From Immundisolibacterales bacterium (GTDB taxonomy: Bacteria; Pseudomonadota; Gammaproteobacteria; HK1), in the NCBI GenBank assembly GCA_026712715.1, contig JAPOPW010000064.1, forward strand, positions 1-64,000: DNA of 64,000 nucleotides. The letters run 5' to 3'. Below, piece by piece: positions 51,405 to 61,991 of the stretch. The translations under genes were made by a program, and so were the position numbers. The number at the start of each line of letters is the position of its first letter. The first letter of the stretch is position 1. Under the pieces are notes generated by a model, which made no database searches, had not been told where the DNA came from, and saw only the letters and a list, made by a program, of their open reading frames with translations.

Positions 51405-52163
51405 TCAGGCCTCGCGCGGGCGCAGATGCGCGTGCCAACGCCATTCCCAGAGACGGAATCCTCGGGTGACGAGATACACGAGCAGCATGTAGAGCACCGC
51501 GGCGGCAAGGAATCCTTCGTAGGCGAGGTAGTACTTCGAGTTGAGGATGCGGCCCGCCCCGAGGATGTCCACGATCGTCACCGTGCTTGCGACCACGCTG
51601 CCGTGCAGCATGAAGATGATCTCGTTGGAGTACGCGGGCAACGCCCGCCGCAGGGCGTTGGGAAGCACGATGCGAGTCGTGCGATGCCAGGAAGACATGC
51701 CGTATGCCCTGGCCGCCTCGACCTCGCCGTGCGGAACCGCCTCGATCGCGCCGCGAAAGATCTCGGTCGTGTAGGCGGCGGTGTTCAGCACGAATGCGAT
51801 GAGGGTGCACCACAGCGGCTCGCGCAGCACCGGCCACAGGAAGCTCTCGCGCACCGGCTCGAACTGGCCGAGTCCGTAGTAGATGATGTAGAGCTGCACG
51901 AGGAGCGGCGTTCCCCGAAACAGGTAGACGTAGGCCCAGATCGCCTGGTTGACGTAGCGAATGCGGTACGCCCGCGCCACTGCGAGGGGCAGCGAGATCG
52001 CACCGCCGATAACGAGCGAGACCGCGACCAGCAGCACCGTGTAGCCGATGCCGGTGAGGAACATCTCCCAGTGCTGCGCGATCAGCACGAAGTCGAGCGG
52101 CGATGCGTTCTCGCTGAAGTCGCGGATCGCGTCGAGAAGGCTCGGACCCCGTGTCTCGTCCAT
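51405..52163 (-). CDS. Polar amino acid ABC transporter permease (HisM-like)
   Basis: AYVYLFRGTPLLVQLYIIYYGLGQ; EAARAYGMSSWHRTTRIVLPNALRRALPAYSNE (EAA loop). Confidence 0.93.
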   Translation of the reverse strand: MDETRGPSLLDAIRDFSENASPLDFVLIAQHWEMFLTGIGYTVLLVAVSLVIGGAISLPLAVARAYRIRYVNQAIWAYVYLFRGTPLLVQLYIIYYGLGQFEPVRESFLWPVLREPLWCTLIAFVLNTAAYTTEIFRGAIEAVPHGEVEAARAYGMSSWHRTTRIVLPNALRRALPAYSNEIIFMLHGSVVASTVTIVDILGAGRILNSKYYLAYEGFLAAAVLYMLLVYLVTRGFRLWEWRWHAHLRPREA

Positions 52164-52166
52164 CGC

Positions 52167-52856
52167 TCAGGCCCTCCTCACCCCGGCGCTGTACCGGCGG
52201 TCGAGCCACCTGAGTCCCACGTCCGAGATCGCGGTCAGCACGAGATAGATGACGAGGGTGACGAAGAAGAAGGTGAAGAGCTGGCGCGTGGATCGACCGG
52301 CCGTGAACGACTCCCACACCAGCTCGTGCAGCCCCAGGACCGAAACGAGGGCGGTCGTCTTCAGGAGCACCAGCCAGTTGTTGCCGAATCCGGGCAGGGC
52401 GTAACGCACGAGCTGCGGCCACACGATGCGACGGAACACGATGCCGCCGCTCATTCCGCAGGCAATGCCTGCCTCGATCTGGCCCCGTGGTATCGCGAGG
52501 TATGCGCCGCGAAACGTCTCCGTCATGTACGCGCCGTAGATGAACCCGATGGTGAACACCCCGGCGGTGAAGTGGTTGATCTCGACGTATCCCCACCATC
52601 CGGTGGCGAACCCGAGGTCGTTGAGAAGCTGCTGTCCGCCATAGAACAGCAGCAGCATCAGCACGAGGTCGGGAACCCCGCGGATGAGGGTCGTGTACGC
52701 CCCGGTCACCGTGTTCGCGGTGCGGGAGTCCGCGATCTTTCCCCACGCGCCGAGGAGCCCCAGGAACACGGCCAGCACCACGGAGCAAAGGGCCACCGCG
52801 ATGGTGATCGCCGTCCCCTGCAGGATGGCGGGCAGGTAGGCGATTACCGCATCCAT
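52167..52856 (-). CDS. Polar amino acid ABC transporter permease (HisQ-like)
   Basis: YTTLIRGVPDLVLMLLLFYGGQ; EAGIACGMSGGIVFRRIVWPQLVRYALPGFGNNW. Confidence 0.93.
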   Translation of the reverse strand: MDAVIAYLPAILQGTAITIAVALCSVVLAVFLGLLGAWGKIADSRTANTVTGAYTTLIRGVPDLVLMLLLFYGGQQLLNDLGFATGWWGYVEINHFTAGVFTIGFIYGAYMTETFRGAYLAIPRGQIEAGIACGMSGGIVFRRIVWPQLVRYALPGFGNNWLVLLKTTALVSVLGLHELVWESFTAGRSTRQLFTFFFVTLVIYLVLTAISDVGLRWLDRRYSAGVRRA

Positions 52857-53042
52857 GAGCGTTCGCGGGTCGATGCGGGCGCGAGCCGGGGCCTTCGAGC
52901 CGCGAAGCCGGCGGGGCGCGCCCTCGCGATCCGCCGGCTCCGCCTCAGCTCAGGCCGGGGCGTGCGGCACCCGGTCCGTCGACCGGGCGGTCCATTGCTC
53001 TCGCCGAGCGTTTCACCGACCCTTTCCCGACAGGTCTTCCCA

Positions 53043-53819
53043 TCAATCGCCGTAGACGTCGAAGTCGAAGTATCCGTCGTTGATCGTCTTGTACGTGCCG
53101 TCCTCGCGGATCGCGGAGATGGCTGCGTTCAGCGCGGCGAGAAGCTCGTCCTCGCCCTTGCGCACGGCGATGCCGGCGCCCTCGCCGTGGCATTCGAGGT
53201 CGTGCTGGGGACCGCCGACGAACCCGTAGCCGTTGCCCGCGTCCGTCTTGAGGAATCCTTCGTCCGCCTGGAGCGAGTCGGAGAACTGGGCGTCGAGCCG
53301 TCCCGCGGCGAGATCCAGGAAGACCTCCTCCTGGGTCGCGTAGAGTCTCAGTTCGGCGTCGGGGTAGATCTTCTCCATGAAGCACTGGTGGGTCGTGCCG
53401 CGCTGCACCCCGACCGCCTTCCCGGCCAGCCCGGCCGGCGACACGTCCAGCCCCGAACCCTCCGCCACCACGAACATGGCCGGCGTGTTGTAGTACTTGG
53501 CCGAGAAGTCGACGCGCTTCTTGCGCTCCTCGGTTATGGACATCGATGCGACGATGGCGTCGTACTTCCGTGCGAGCAGGGCGGGAATCATGCCGTCCCA
53601 GTCCTGCTCGACCAAGACGCAGGTACGCCCCAACTTCTCGCAGAGCGCGTGTGCGATATCGATGTCGAACCCCTTCAGGGACCCGTCGGCCTCCTTCCAC
53701 GAAAATGGCGGATAGGCGCCTTCGACGCCGATTCGAAGCTCTTCCGCCGCCATCGCGGGCGCGGTGGCCGCGGACACGGCGAGTGCCGCTGCCGCCAATA
53801 CCTTACCCAGACGTCTCAT
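53043..53819 (-). CDS. Amino acid ABC transporter substrate-binding protein (HisJ/ArgT-like)
   Basis: Signal peptide MRRLGKVLAAAALAVSAATAPAMAAEE; LRIGVEGAYPPFSWKEADGSLKGFDIDIAHALCEKLG. Confidence 0.93.
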   Translation of the reverse strand: MRRLGKVLAAAALAVSAATAPAMAAEELRIGVEGAYPPFSWKEADGSLKGFDIDIAHALCEKLGRTCVLVEQDWDGMIPALLARKYDAIVASMSITEERKKRVDFSAKYYNTPAMFVVAEGSGLDVSPAGLAGKAVGVQRGTTHQCFMEKIYPDAELRLYATQEEVFLDLAAGRLDAQFSDSLQADEGFLKTDAGNGYGFVGGPQHDLECHGEGAGIAVRKGEDELLAALNAAISAIREDGTYKTINDGYFDFDVYGD

Positions 53820-53900
53820 TTCGGTCTCTCCTTTTTCCTTGAAGTTTAGTGTCCGCGGCGAGCGCATGGCCCCGCGCCGTGCGGGCGCAGCCAGCGTCCG

Positions 53901-54698
53901 TCATCTCAACGTTCCCGCGAGGAACTGCCGGAACCGCTCCGACTTCGGGTTCTCGAACACCTCGTCGGGCGTGCCGTCCTCCTCCACGCGGCCTTCGTGC
54001 AGGAACATGACCCGGTCGGAGACCTCCCGGGCAAAACCCATTTCGTGCGTGACCACCAGCATGGTGCGGCCCTCCTCGGCCAGTCCCCGCATCACGCGCA
54101 GCACCTCGCCGACGAGCTCCGGGTCGAGCGCCGACGTGGGCTCGTCGAACAGCATCACCTCCGGACGCATGGCGAGCGCTCGGGCAATCGCGGCGCGTTG
54201 CTGCTGTCCGCCGGAGAGATGGGCCGGATAGTAGTCGCGGCGATCGTGCATCCCGACCCGCCGCAGCTCCTCGTCGGCGCGCTCGACGGCCTCGGCGCGG
54301 GGCACCTTCAGCACGTGAACCGGGGCCTCGATCACGTTCTCGAGAACCGTCAGGTGCGACCAGAGATTGAACTGCTGGAAGACCATGGCGAGCTTTGCAC
54401 GGATGCGCTCCACCTGCCTCGCATCTTCCGCGACAGGAGTCCCTCGTCCGGACCCGCGCATCCGGATGAGCTCGCCCTTGACGTACACACGGCCCGAGTC
54501 GGGCGTCTCGAGCAGGTTGATGCAGCGCAGCAGGGTGCTCTTGCCGGAACCGCTCGAGCCGAGAATCGAGACCACGTCGCGGTCCCTGGCCTCGAGCGAG
54601 ATGCCCTTCAACACCTCGAGCGAGCCGAAGCTCTTGTGGAGGTCTTCGATGACGAGGGCCGCGTCGTTCCCGTTGGGCGATCGTGATGCCACTGCCAT
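53901..54698 (-). CDS. Amino acid ABC transporter ATP-binding protein (HisP-like)
   Basis: [60 protein letters not shown]. Confidence 0.95.
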   Translation of the reverse strand: MAVASRSPNGNDAALVIEDLHKSFGSLEVLKGISLEARDRDVVSILGSSGSGKSTLLRCINLLETPDSGRVYVKGELIRMRGSGRGTPVAEDARQVERIRAKLAMVFQQFNLWSHLTVLENVIEAPVHVLKVPRAEAVERADEELRRVGMHDRRDYYPAHLSGGQQQRAAIARALAMRPEVMLFDEPTSALDPELVGEVLRVMRGLAEEGRTMLVVTHEMGFAREVSDRVMFLHEGRVEEDGTPDEVFENPKSERFRQFLAGTLR

Positions 54699-54938
54699 CG
54701 ATCCTGCTCCGGTGGCGGCTCGGACAGCTCCCTTCCGGGCCGGGTGTCCGGAATCCGTGGAGCCACCAATCGATGATGCCGGCAGGAATCCTATCACCCT
54801 CCGCCCGGGAAGGGTCCGGCGCGGTGCACGTGTCGCAGCGAGAAGGGGGCGGCCGCGCGGCCCCTTTTCGTGTCGATGGATGTCGAATCGTGGCGTTCGC
54901 ACTCCTCGCGGCGCCGTGAGGCGGCCGTTCGGCAGCCG

Positions 54939-55583
54939 TCAGCCGAAGGCGCGCGAGAAGCACCAGACGGAGGCGGGCGGGAGATTGGCGGCCGCGAACG
55001 CGACCCGCTTGCCCGAGAGTCCCAGCGTTTCGCACGGCAGGGGAGAGGGCACGCCGTAGGAGTACTGCACCAGGCAGCCATCCTGCGAGAGCACGCGGAA
55101 TGCGGCGCGCACGATTTCGTTGCGCTCGGTGCGGGGCAGGCTGTTGAGCGGAAGCGAAGAGACCACCGTCGACACGTGGCCGGCCTGTCCGGCGGGAAGA
55201 ATCTCGTCCAGCCGCCGGGCATCCGAGTGGAGCACGGTCGCCCTCGGAAAGTGCCCTTCGAGCCACGCGTGCAGGTGCCGGTCCCGTTCCACCAGGACGA
55301 GCCGTTCCTCGGAAATGCCGGCTGCAATCAGCGCTCTGGTCACCGATCCGGTCCCCGGTCCGAGCTCGATTGTCAGGTCTCCGGTTCCGTTGGCCATCTG
55401 TGCCGCGCGGGCCATGGCTCGGGCGAGAGCCGGTGCGCTCGGCGCGATCGCCCCCATGCGCAGCGGATTCGCGAGCCATCGCCTGAGAAACAGTCCGAGC
55501 TCGCTGCGTCGGCGGCGTGAAACGGAGAAACCGGGGCTGGCGGCTCGCGGCCGCGTTTCCGGGCGGGTTGCACCTCTTCTCAT
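54939..55583 (-). CDS. SAM-dependent methyltransferase (PmtA / phospholipid N-methyltransferase-like)
   Basis: LFLRRWLANPLRMGAIAPSAPALARAMA, IELGPGTGSVTRALI, VSSLPLNSLP; ATG at 55583 or 55682. Confidence 0.8.
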   Translation of the reverse strand: MRRGATRPETRPRAASPGFSVSRRRRSELGLFLRRWLANPLRMGAIAPSAPALARAMARAAQMANGTGDLTIELGPGTGSVTRALIAAGISEERLVLVERDRHLHAWLEGHFPRATVLHSDARRLDEILPAGQAGHVSTVVSSLPLNSLPRTERNEIVRAAFRVLSQDGCLVQYSYGVPSPLPCETLGLSGKRVAFAAANLPPASVWCFSRAFG

Positions 55584-55833
55584 CGCGGGTCGAAACGTGA
55601 GCGGTTTGAACGGTCCCTGGTCAACGTCGCTGCCGGTGCGGCGCAGTGCGTTAAAGGTTACTAGAAACCGCCGCGAATTCATCGACTGGCGGAGCAGGTC
55701 GCATACGGCCCGGAAGCCCCGCCCGCGCGACCCCGTCCCCGAGCAACGCGCGCGCTCGGGGTCATCGTCGGTCGCGGCGGCAGTGCACGAGGCGATGCCC
55801 CATCGAGCTCGGCCGGGCCAGGCGCCAGTCCCG

Positions 55834-57465
55834 TCAAGGATGGCTTGCGAAACCGTCCCTCCGGTCGCGCTCGATCATCCCGGCATCGCGATCGCCGGCC
55901 GGGCCGTAGCCGCCCCCTCCGCCGGTGCGGACGACCAGGCGGTCGCCGCGGCTCAACGGGAATCGCTGCTTCGACCTGAGCCGGATCCGCTGGCCGCCGC
56001 GCTCCACGAAGGTCTCCGCCGTCGCCCCGGGGCCGCCGCCGAACATGCCTTCGGCACCGATGCGGAACCGGTCCCCGTAGGTCGCGAAGGTCACGTTGCT
56101 GTCGAGAATCCGGTAGATCCGCTGAAACCCCATGCCGCCGCGTTGCCTTCCGCGGCCTCCCGAGTCGCATCTCAGGCTGTAGTCCTCGACCCGAAAGAAC
56201 GGATAGTCGCTCTCCATCGCTTCGATCGGAATGTTCGAGCAGTTCGAGAGCATCGAGTCGACCGCATCGCAGCCGTCATTGTCCGGGCCGGCACCGTAGC
56301 CGCCGCCGAAGATCTCGAGGTAAATGTTGTAACCGTCGTCGTTCCGGTGGCTGAGGCAACTGACCGTGGTCGTGTCGAATCCCGGCGCGATGACCCGGTC
56401 CGGCACCGCGCCGGCGAGCGCATTCATGACCGCGTTCACCACCCGGTAGCTCGGCAGCAGACGGGCCCGCACCGGGGCCGGCGGTCGTGGATTGACGAGG
56501 GAGCCGTAGAGGGCCATCACCGTGATCGCGCGTTCCGCGCCCTCGTTGAACGGAATGTCGGGATCGGTCAGCACCGCCTTGATGCACGCGACGGCGGACG
56601 AGGCCGTGGACGCGAAGGGGTTGTTCAGGTTGGTGGGGACCTGGGCGGCGGTGCCGGCGAAATCCACCGCGATCGAATCGCCACTGATGGTCACGCTCGC
56701 CCGTATCGGCACCGGGTCGTTACCCACGCCATCGTCGTCGAGCCACGCCTCGCCTCGCCAGGTGCCGTCGGGGGCGGCCGCGATCGCGGCCCGGATGCGG
56801 CGTTCCGAGTAGGAGAGCATTTCGTCCATGGCCGCGAACACCGTTTGCGTGCCGAACTTGCGACACATCCCCTTGAGCCGTTCGCCACCGACCGCGTTCG
56901 CGGCGAACTGCGCGTTGAGGTCACCGATCGTGGCTTCCGGCATGCGCACGTTGGCGCGCACCAGCCGTTCGAAAGGGCCGCCGTTCCAGTCTCGGTCGAT
57001 CGACCAGCGGCTCGGCGGAAACGTGATGCCTTCCTCGTGCACGTCGCCGGCATCCGGATTGAGCCCGGGCGCGCCGCCCCCGAGATCGATGTGATGAACG
57101 ACCGTCGCGGTGACTCCGATCAGCGTACCGTCCAGGAAAATCGGCGAGAACAGGAAGATGTCGGGCAGGTGCTGTCCCCCGGAATACGGATCGTTGTTGA
57201 TCAGGAAATCGCCGTCTTCCAGGGTCTCGAGGGGATGGTGTTCCAGGCAGGCACGGAAGGTGTGGGTCACCGAGCCGAGCTGGATCGGGATGAGATCGGC
57301 CTGGCTGACGACTCGCCCCTGGTGGTCGAGGATCGCGGCCGAACAGTCCTGGGCTTCACGAACCACCGGGGAATGGGCCGAGCGAATCAGCTTGATTCCC
57401 ATCTCGTCGGCGGCGGCAATCAGCGCCTGGGTGATCACCGCCTGGTCTACCGGCGAGACGTTCAT
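55834..57465 (-). CDS. Hydantoinase B/oxoprolinase family protein
   Basis: 544 aa; SPVVREAQDCSAAILDHQGRVVSQ, NDPYSGGQHLPDIFLFSPIF; overlaps the hyuA-like stop (ATGA). Confidence 0.94.
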   Translation of the reverse strand: MNVSPVDQAVITQALIAAADEMGIKLIRSAHSPVVREAQDCSAAILDHQGRVVSQADLIPIQLGSVTHTFRACLEHHPLETLEDGDFLINNDPYSGGQHLPDIFLFSPIFLDGTLIGVTATVVHHIDLGGGAPGLNPDAGDVHEEGITFPPSRWSIDRDWNGGPFERLVRANVRMPEATIGDLNAQFAANAVGGERLKGMCRKFGTQTVFAAMDEMLSYSERRIRAAIAAAPDGTWRGEAWLDDDGVGNDPVPIRASVTISGDSIAVDFAGTAAQVPTNLNNPFASTASSAVACIKAVLTDPDIPFNEGAERAITVMALYGSLVNPRPPAPVRARLLPSYRVVNAVMNALAGAVPDRVIAPGFDTTTVSCLSHRNDDGYNIYLEIFGGGYGAGPDNDGCDAVDSMLSNCSNIPIEAMESDYPFFRVEDYSLRCDSGGRGRQRGGMGFQRIYRILDSNVTFATYGDRFRIGAEGMFGGGPGATAETFVERGGQRIRLRSKQRFPLSRGDRLVVRTGGGGGYGPAGDRDAGMIERDRRDGFASHP

Positions 57466-59483
57466 GGACCTGTCTCCCTGTGGAGGATCACGTTGTCGTG
57501 CTCGTCGCATGCAGCCGTCCAGCCCGGCGGCACGTACACCGTCGCGCTGCCGTCGTCGACGAGGAGCGGTCCGCCGGCGGGAACCCGGCCGAGGTTCGCG
57601 CGGGTCGAGAGACCGGCATCGAGGGCTTCCCCGCGTTCGGTCAGGGCCGTGCTGCGAAGCTCGGTCGCCCCCGCGGACGGCGGACGGCGCAGCGCCGGCA
57701 TCGGCGGTGGCGGCGCCTTGACCCCCACCCGAAAGGACACGACCTCGACCGGATCGCCATGCGGCTTCTCGAATTCGAAGATCCGGCGATGCGCCTCGCC
57801 GAACCGCGCGACGAGCTCCGCGGCCGGCATCGTGCCGAGGTCCGGACCGGCGAGGGAGACCGGGACCTCGAAGGCCTGGCCGAGATACCGCATCTCGAGC
57901 ACCCGATCGAAGTCCGCCCCCGTCTCGATCCCGAGCCCGGCCAGGTAGTCACGTGCTTGCGCCTGCAACGTTTCGACGGTCTCTCGGATGTCGGGCATGT
58001 TGGCCTCGGAGACGGCCAGGCGCCGGGTGCGGGTCCGATAGTGGACGTGGTCGGACAGCAGGAGACCGGAAGCCGACAGTACGCCGGCATGCGGGGGCAC
58101 GACGACGGTCGCAATCGCGAGGTCTTCGGCCACCCTGGCCGCGTGCAACGGACCGGCGCCACCGAACGACACCAGCACATAGTCGCGTGGGTCGAGGCCC
58201 CGTTCGGTGGAGACCTGCTGGATGGCCCTCACGATGCTGACTTCGGCGAGGCGTATCACGCTGTCGGCGATCTCCTCGAGCGACAAGCCGAGCTGACGCG
58301 CCAACGGCCGATACACCCGGCGGGCCGCATCGCGGTCGACCTCCATGCGCCCGCCGAGAAACCCGTCCGCCCGAAGCGTGCCGCGCACCAGGTGGGCATC
58401 CGTGACCGTCGGCCGCTCGCCGCCGCGCCGATAACAGGCGGGTCCCGGGACCGCACCGGCCGAGCCCGGGCCGGTCCGCAGCAATCCGCCGTCGTCGGTC
58501 CAGGCAATCGACCCGCCGCCGGCCCCGACCGTCACGATGTCGATGACCGGTGTCTTCACCGGCAGGCCGTCGATGCGCGTCATTGACGCCAGCTCGGGCC
58601 GGCCGTCGGCAATGAGCGCGACGTCGGTGCTGGTACCGCCCATGTCGAGGGTGATGAGATTGCGGTACCCCGCGCCGGCAACACTGCGGACCGCGCCGAC
58701 CACGCCCGCCGCTGGGCCCGAGAAGAGGGCCGAGATGGCGTTGCGCGCCATCGCTTCGGCTGGCATCCGCCCGCCGTTCGATTGCATGATGCTGAACCGC
58801 CCGGCGAAGCCGCGTGCGGCGAGGGCGGCGGAGAACCGGCTCACGTAACCGGCCATGACCGGTTGCACGTAGGCGGCGAGCGCGGTGGTCGAGGCACGTT
58901 CGTATTCCCGGAACTCCCGGGTCACGTCGTGCGAGCAGGTCACCGGGAGGGACGGGGCGAGCTCGCGAATGACGCCCGCGACCAGCCTTTCGTGGTCCGG
59001 ATTGGCGTAGGCATGCAGGAAACAGAGAGCGGCCGCCTCGTAGTCTCCGTCCGCCAGCACCCCTCGGACCAGGCCGGCGACGGCAGCGCGATCCGGGCGC
59101 TTGATGACCGTGCCGTCGGCCGCGATGCGCTCGTCGACCTCGATGACGTCTCGGCGGCGCACGACCGGTTCGGGCTTGGCGTATCGCAGATCGTAGATCG
59201 CGTCCTTGTCGTGCCGCTGGAGCAGCAGCACGTCGCGGATGCCCTTCGTGACGAAGAGGCAGACCACGGCTCCCTTGCGTTCGAGGACTGCGTTGGTCGC
59301 CACCGTCGAGCCGTGGACGAGCTCCTCGATCGCTCCCGGGTCGAGGCCGGCCGCGTCGATCGCGTGCATGGCCCCCTCGTCCGGATTCGCCGGCGTGCTC
59401 GGCACCTTCGCGGTGCGCACGGACTCCCCGTCGACCGCCACGAGATCGGTGAAAGTTCCGCCTACCTCGATGCCGACCCGCAT
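57462..59483 (-). CDS. Hydantoinase A/oxoprolinase family protein
   Basis: 674 aa; MRVGIEVGGTFTDLVAVDG, HGSTVATNAVLERKGA, LDMGGTSTDVALI, SFGGAGPLHAARVAEDL. Confidence 0.94.
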   Translation of the reverse strand: MRVGIEVGGTFTDLVAVDGESVRTAKVPSTPANPDEGAMHAIDAAGLDPGAIEELVHGSTVATNAVLERKGAVVCLFVTKGIRDVLLLQRHDKDAIYDLRYAKPEPVVRRRDVIEVDERIAADGTVIKRPDRAAVAGLVRGVLADGDYEAAALCFLHAYANPDHERLVAGVIRELAPSLPVTCSHDVTREFREYERASTTALAAYVQPVMAGYVSRFSAALAARGFAGRFSIMQSNGGRMPAEAMARNAISALFSGPAAGVVGAVRSVAGAGYRNLITLDMGGTSTDVALIADGRPELASMTRIDGLPVKTPVIDIVTVGAGGGSIAWTDDGGLLRTGPGSAGAVPGPACYRRGGERPTVTDAHLVRGTLRADGFLGGRMEVDRDAARRVYRPLARQLGLSLEEIADSVIRLAEVSIVRAIQQVSTERGLDPRDYVLVSFGGAGPLHAARVAEDLAIATVVVPPHAGVLSASGLLLSDHVHYRTRTRRLAVSEANMPDIRETVETLQAQARDYLAGLGIETGADFDRVLEMRYLGQAFEVPVSLAGPDLGTMPAAELVARFGEAHRRIFEFEKPHGDPVEVVSFRVGVKAPPPPMPALRRPPSAGATELRSTALTERGEALDAGLSTRANLGRVPAGGPLLVDDGSATVYVPPGWTAACDEHDNVILHRETGP

Positions 59484-59528
59484 GCCTCGCTCCCTGTCTC
59501 CGGCCCTCGCACACGCGGGCCAATCCTG

Positions 59529-59561
59529 CCGCTTCGAGGACGAATGTGCCGATCCGCCCGC
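59529..59561 (+). repeat. 33-bp dispersed direct repeat, copy 1
   Basis: CCGCTTCGAGGACGAATGTGCCGATCCGCCCGC; 30/33 identical to 61645-61677. Confidence 0.8.
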
Positions 59562-59702
59562 GGCGTGGGGATCGGAGCACAGAATCCGCTCCCGCGCACC
59601 CTGCTCGAGACGACGCGTCCGCAACCACGCGTGCTTCATGGGCAGCCGGACCCTCCAACGATTCCCGCGTCGACGACAAGCTTGCCGTCCCGTCCCGGGA
59701 CG

Positions 59703-59897
59703 GTGTCCGATGCGGCACCGCCCGGCGAGCCCACCGCCGCGCGCCGGGCAGCCGAGGCGCGGGTCGCGGAGCTCGAGGCACGTCTGCGGAACGCTCGCAG
59801 CGGCCGAGTTGGCGAAGTGTTCAAGGCGCCCGGCGCGTTCGAGCGGTTCGCGCCCTTGACCTCCCGGTCGTTCCAGAAGTTCGTCCGCGCCCGCTGA
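59703..59897 (+). CDS. Small hypothetical protein
   Basis: 65 codons from GTG: (M)SDAAPPGEPTAARRAAEARVAELEARLRNARSGRVGEVFKAPGAFERFAPLTSRSFQKFVRAR; charged helical region, not antisense to another gene. Confidence 0.35.
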   Translation: MSDAAPPGEPTAARRAAEARVAELEARLRNARSGRVGEVFKAPGAFERFAPLTSRSFQKFVRAR

Positions 59898-60004
59898 AGA
59901 AACGCCCGGGCACGACCGATGCCGGGTCCGGGTCCATTGCGGCCGCTCCGGCTCGGGTGTGCTAGCGTGCGCGGCTTGTCGAGTGCGCGTGGAGCCTCGT
60001 TGTC

Positions 60005-61546
60005 GTGAATGGAGCCGAAAGCCTGGTTCGCTCGCTGCTCGCGAGCGGTGTCGATACCTGCTTCGCCAACCCCGGCACGTCGGAGATGCACTTCGTCGCG
60101 GCGCTCGACAAGGTCGCCGGCATGCGTTGCGTCCTTGGCCTCGCGGAGACCGTAGTGACCGGATGCGCCGATGGTTACGCGCGCATGACGGGAAGGCCGG
60201 CCGCGACGCTGCTCCATTGCGGACCCGGGCTCGCGAACGGCACCGCCAACGTCCACAACGCGCGGCGCGCCAGCACCCCGATGGTGAACATCGTCGGCGA
60301 CCATGCGACCTGGCACCGGCCCCACGACTCGCCGCTCACCTACGACACCGAGGGGCTCGCCCGGACCGTGTCCGACTGGGTGCGGAGCAGCGAATCGTCG
60401 GATCGCATCGGTGTCGACGGCGCCGCCGCGGTGCAGGCGGCGATGACTCCGCCCGGCCGGATCGCCACCCTCATCCTGCCCGCCGACACGGCGTGGAGCG
60501 ACGGCGGCAGGGTTGCCGACCCGCTGCCCGTTCCCCAGCGTTCCATGGTCGCGCCGGACACGATTCGCAACGTCGCGCTGGCGCTTCGCAGGCGCGAACG
60601 CGCGGTTCTCGTGGTGTCGGGTCAGGCGTTGGGCGAAGAGGGCCTCGAGGCGGCGCAAAGGGTCGCGCACGCGAGCGGCGCCATGCTGAAGACGTCGACC
60701 CAGATTCCGCGCATGGCCCGCGGCCGGGGCCGGGTTCCGGTCGATCGCATCCCCTACGCGGTGGACCTCGCGATGAGGGAGCTGGGCGGTGTCCGCCATG
60801 TCGTGCTCGTCGGCGCCAGGCCCCCCACCGGATTCTTCGGATACCCGGAAAAACCCAGTCTGCTTGCCCCGTCCGACGCCGAGACCCATGTGCTCGCGAG
60901 GCCGGAGGAAGACGCGGTTGCGGCCTTGCACGGCCTCGCCGACGAGCTCGGTGCGCCCGCGAGGGTCGGGATTCCGGTGGGCGAGGTCGAGCCCGAGTTG
61001 CACAAGGGCCCGTTCGAGCCGATCGCGTTCGCGACCACCCTGGCCGCGCTGCTCCCCGAGAATTGCATCGTTTCCGAGGATGCGGTCACGTCGGGCCGGG
61101 CGCTCCTGGCACCAACCTTCAATGCCGCGCCGCACGACTGGATCCAGATCACCGGGGGGGCCATCGGGCAGGGGTTTCCCGCCGCGACCGGCGCGGCGCT
61201 GGCCTGTCCGGACCGCAAGGTCGTGTGTCTGCAGGCGGACGGGGCGGGGATGTACACGCTCCAGGCCCTGTGGACCCAGGCGCGCGAGGAGCTCGACGTC
61301 GTCAACGTCGTCTTCGCCAATCGGATCTACAAGATCCTCCACGGCGAGCTCCTCGCGGTGGGCGCCAGGCCCGGTGTCGCGTCCAACGAGCTGTTCGATC
61401 TCGCACGGCCCGAGCTCGATTGGGTTCATCTCGCGAACGGCATGGGCGTCGAGGCGGCGAGGGTCGACCGCCTGGAAGCGTTTGCCGACGCATTCCGGGC
61501 TGCGTGCGGTCGGCGCGGACCGTTTCTGATCCAGTTCGACATCTAG
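60005..61546 (+). CDS. Thiamine-pyrophosphate-dependent enzyme (acetolactate synthase large subunit-like)
   Basis: 513 aa, GTG start; CFANPGTSEMHFVAALD, LGLAETVVTGCADGYARMTGRPAATLLHCGPGLANG, QADGAGMYTLQALWTQAREELDVVNVVFANR. Confidence 0.92.
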   Translation: MNGAESLVRSLLASGVDTCFANPGTSEMHFVAALDKVAGMRCVLGLAETVVTGCADGYARMTGRPAATLLHCGPGLANGTANVHNARRASTPMVNIVGDHATWHRPHDSPLTYDTEGLARTVSDWVRSSESSDRIGVDGAAAVQAAMTPPGRIATLILPADTAWSDGGRVADPLPVPQRSMVAPDTIRNVALALRRRERAVLVVSGQALGEEGLEAAQRVAHASGAMLKTSTQIPRMARGRGRVPVDRIPYAVDLAMRELGGVRHVVLVGARPPTGFFGYPEKPSLLAPSDAETHVLARPEEDAVAALHGLADELGAPARVGIPVGEVEPELHKGPFEPIAFATTLAALLPENCIVSEDAVTSGRALLAPTFNAAPHDWIQITGGAIGQGFPAATGAALACPDRKVVCLQADGAGMYTLQALWTQAREELDVVNVVFANRIYKILHGELLAVGARPGVASNELFDLARPELDWVHLANGMGVEAARVDRLEAFADAFRAACGRRGPFLIQFDI

Positions 61547-61644
61547 CTGCTGGCACGGCGCCCCCGGATCTCCTCGGAACCGAAGACCCCGAATCCATCC
61601 CCGGTCCGGGGGACCCGACCGTCGTGCTCGAAGGAGCGATCCGG

Positions 61645-61677
61645 CCGCTTCGAGAGAGAATGTGCCGATCCGCCCGC
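61645..61677 (+). repeat. 33-bp dispersed direct repeat, copy 2
   Basis: CCGCTTCGAGAGAGAATGTGCCGATCCGCCCGC; 30/33 identical to 59529-59561. Confidence 0.8.
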
Positions 61678-61687
61678 CGGGCGCGGA

Positions 61688-61830
61688 TCAGGCGCTTTCC
61701 CGGCGCTTGACGTCCTCGATATAGAGCTCGATCCCTTCCTCCACCGAGTACCTCGGGGTGAAATCGAGCGTTTCGCGCAGGCGCCCGGTGTTGAGGAGCG
61801 AGGTCATCACCAGCGGCGTGACGCGGCGGC
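61688..61830 (-). pseudogene. C-terminal remnant of an NAD-dependent epimerase/dehydratase (extended SDR)
   Basis: TPLVMTSLLNTGRLRETLDFTPRYSVEEGIELYIEDVKRRESA matches the C-terminal tail style of SDR epimerases; no Rossmann domain upstream. Confidence 0.6.
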
Positions 61831-61956
61831 GAAATGCCCCGACTCGAGGCCATTGACGTCCCCGCGCCACTGCCCCGCCGTCGCTTCAACTACCGCGAGC
61901 TCCGGCGTCCTCCGGATTGCGCGCGCCAAGCATCAACCGCTCCGCGGTGAGCCGGA

Positions 61957-61975
61957 CCCTCTCGCAACGAGAGGG
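61957..61975. terminator. Candidate hairpin 3' of the cupin gene
   Basis: CCCTCTCG-CAA-CGAGAGGG, 8-bp perfect stem just beyond the stop of the minus-strand gene ending at 61992; no clear T-tract. Confidence 0.4.
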
Positions 61976-61991
61976 GCTTCCCGTTCTTGGG

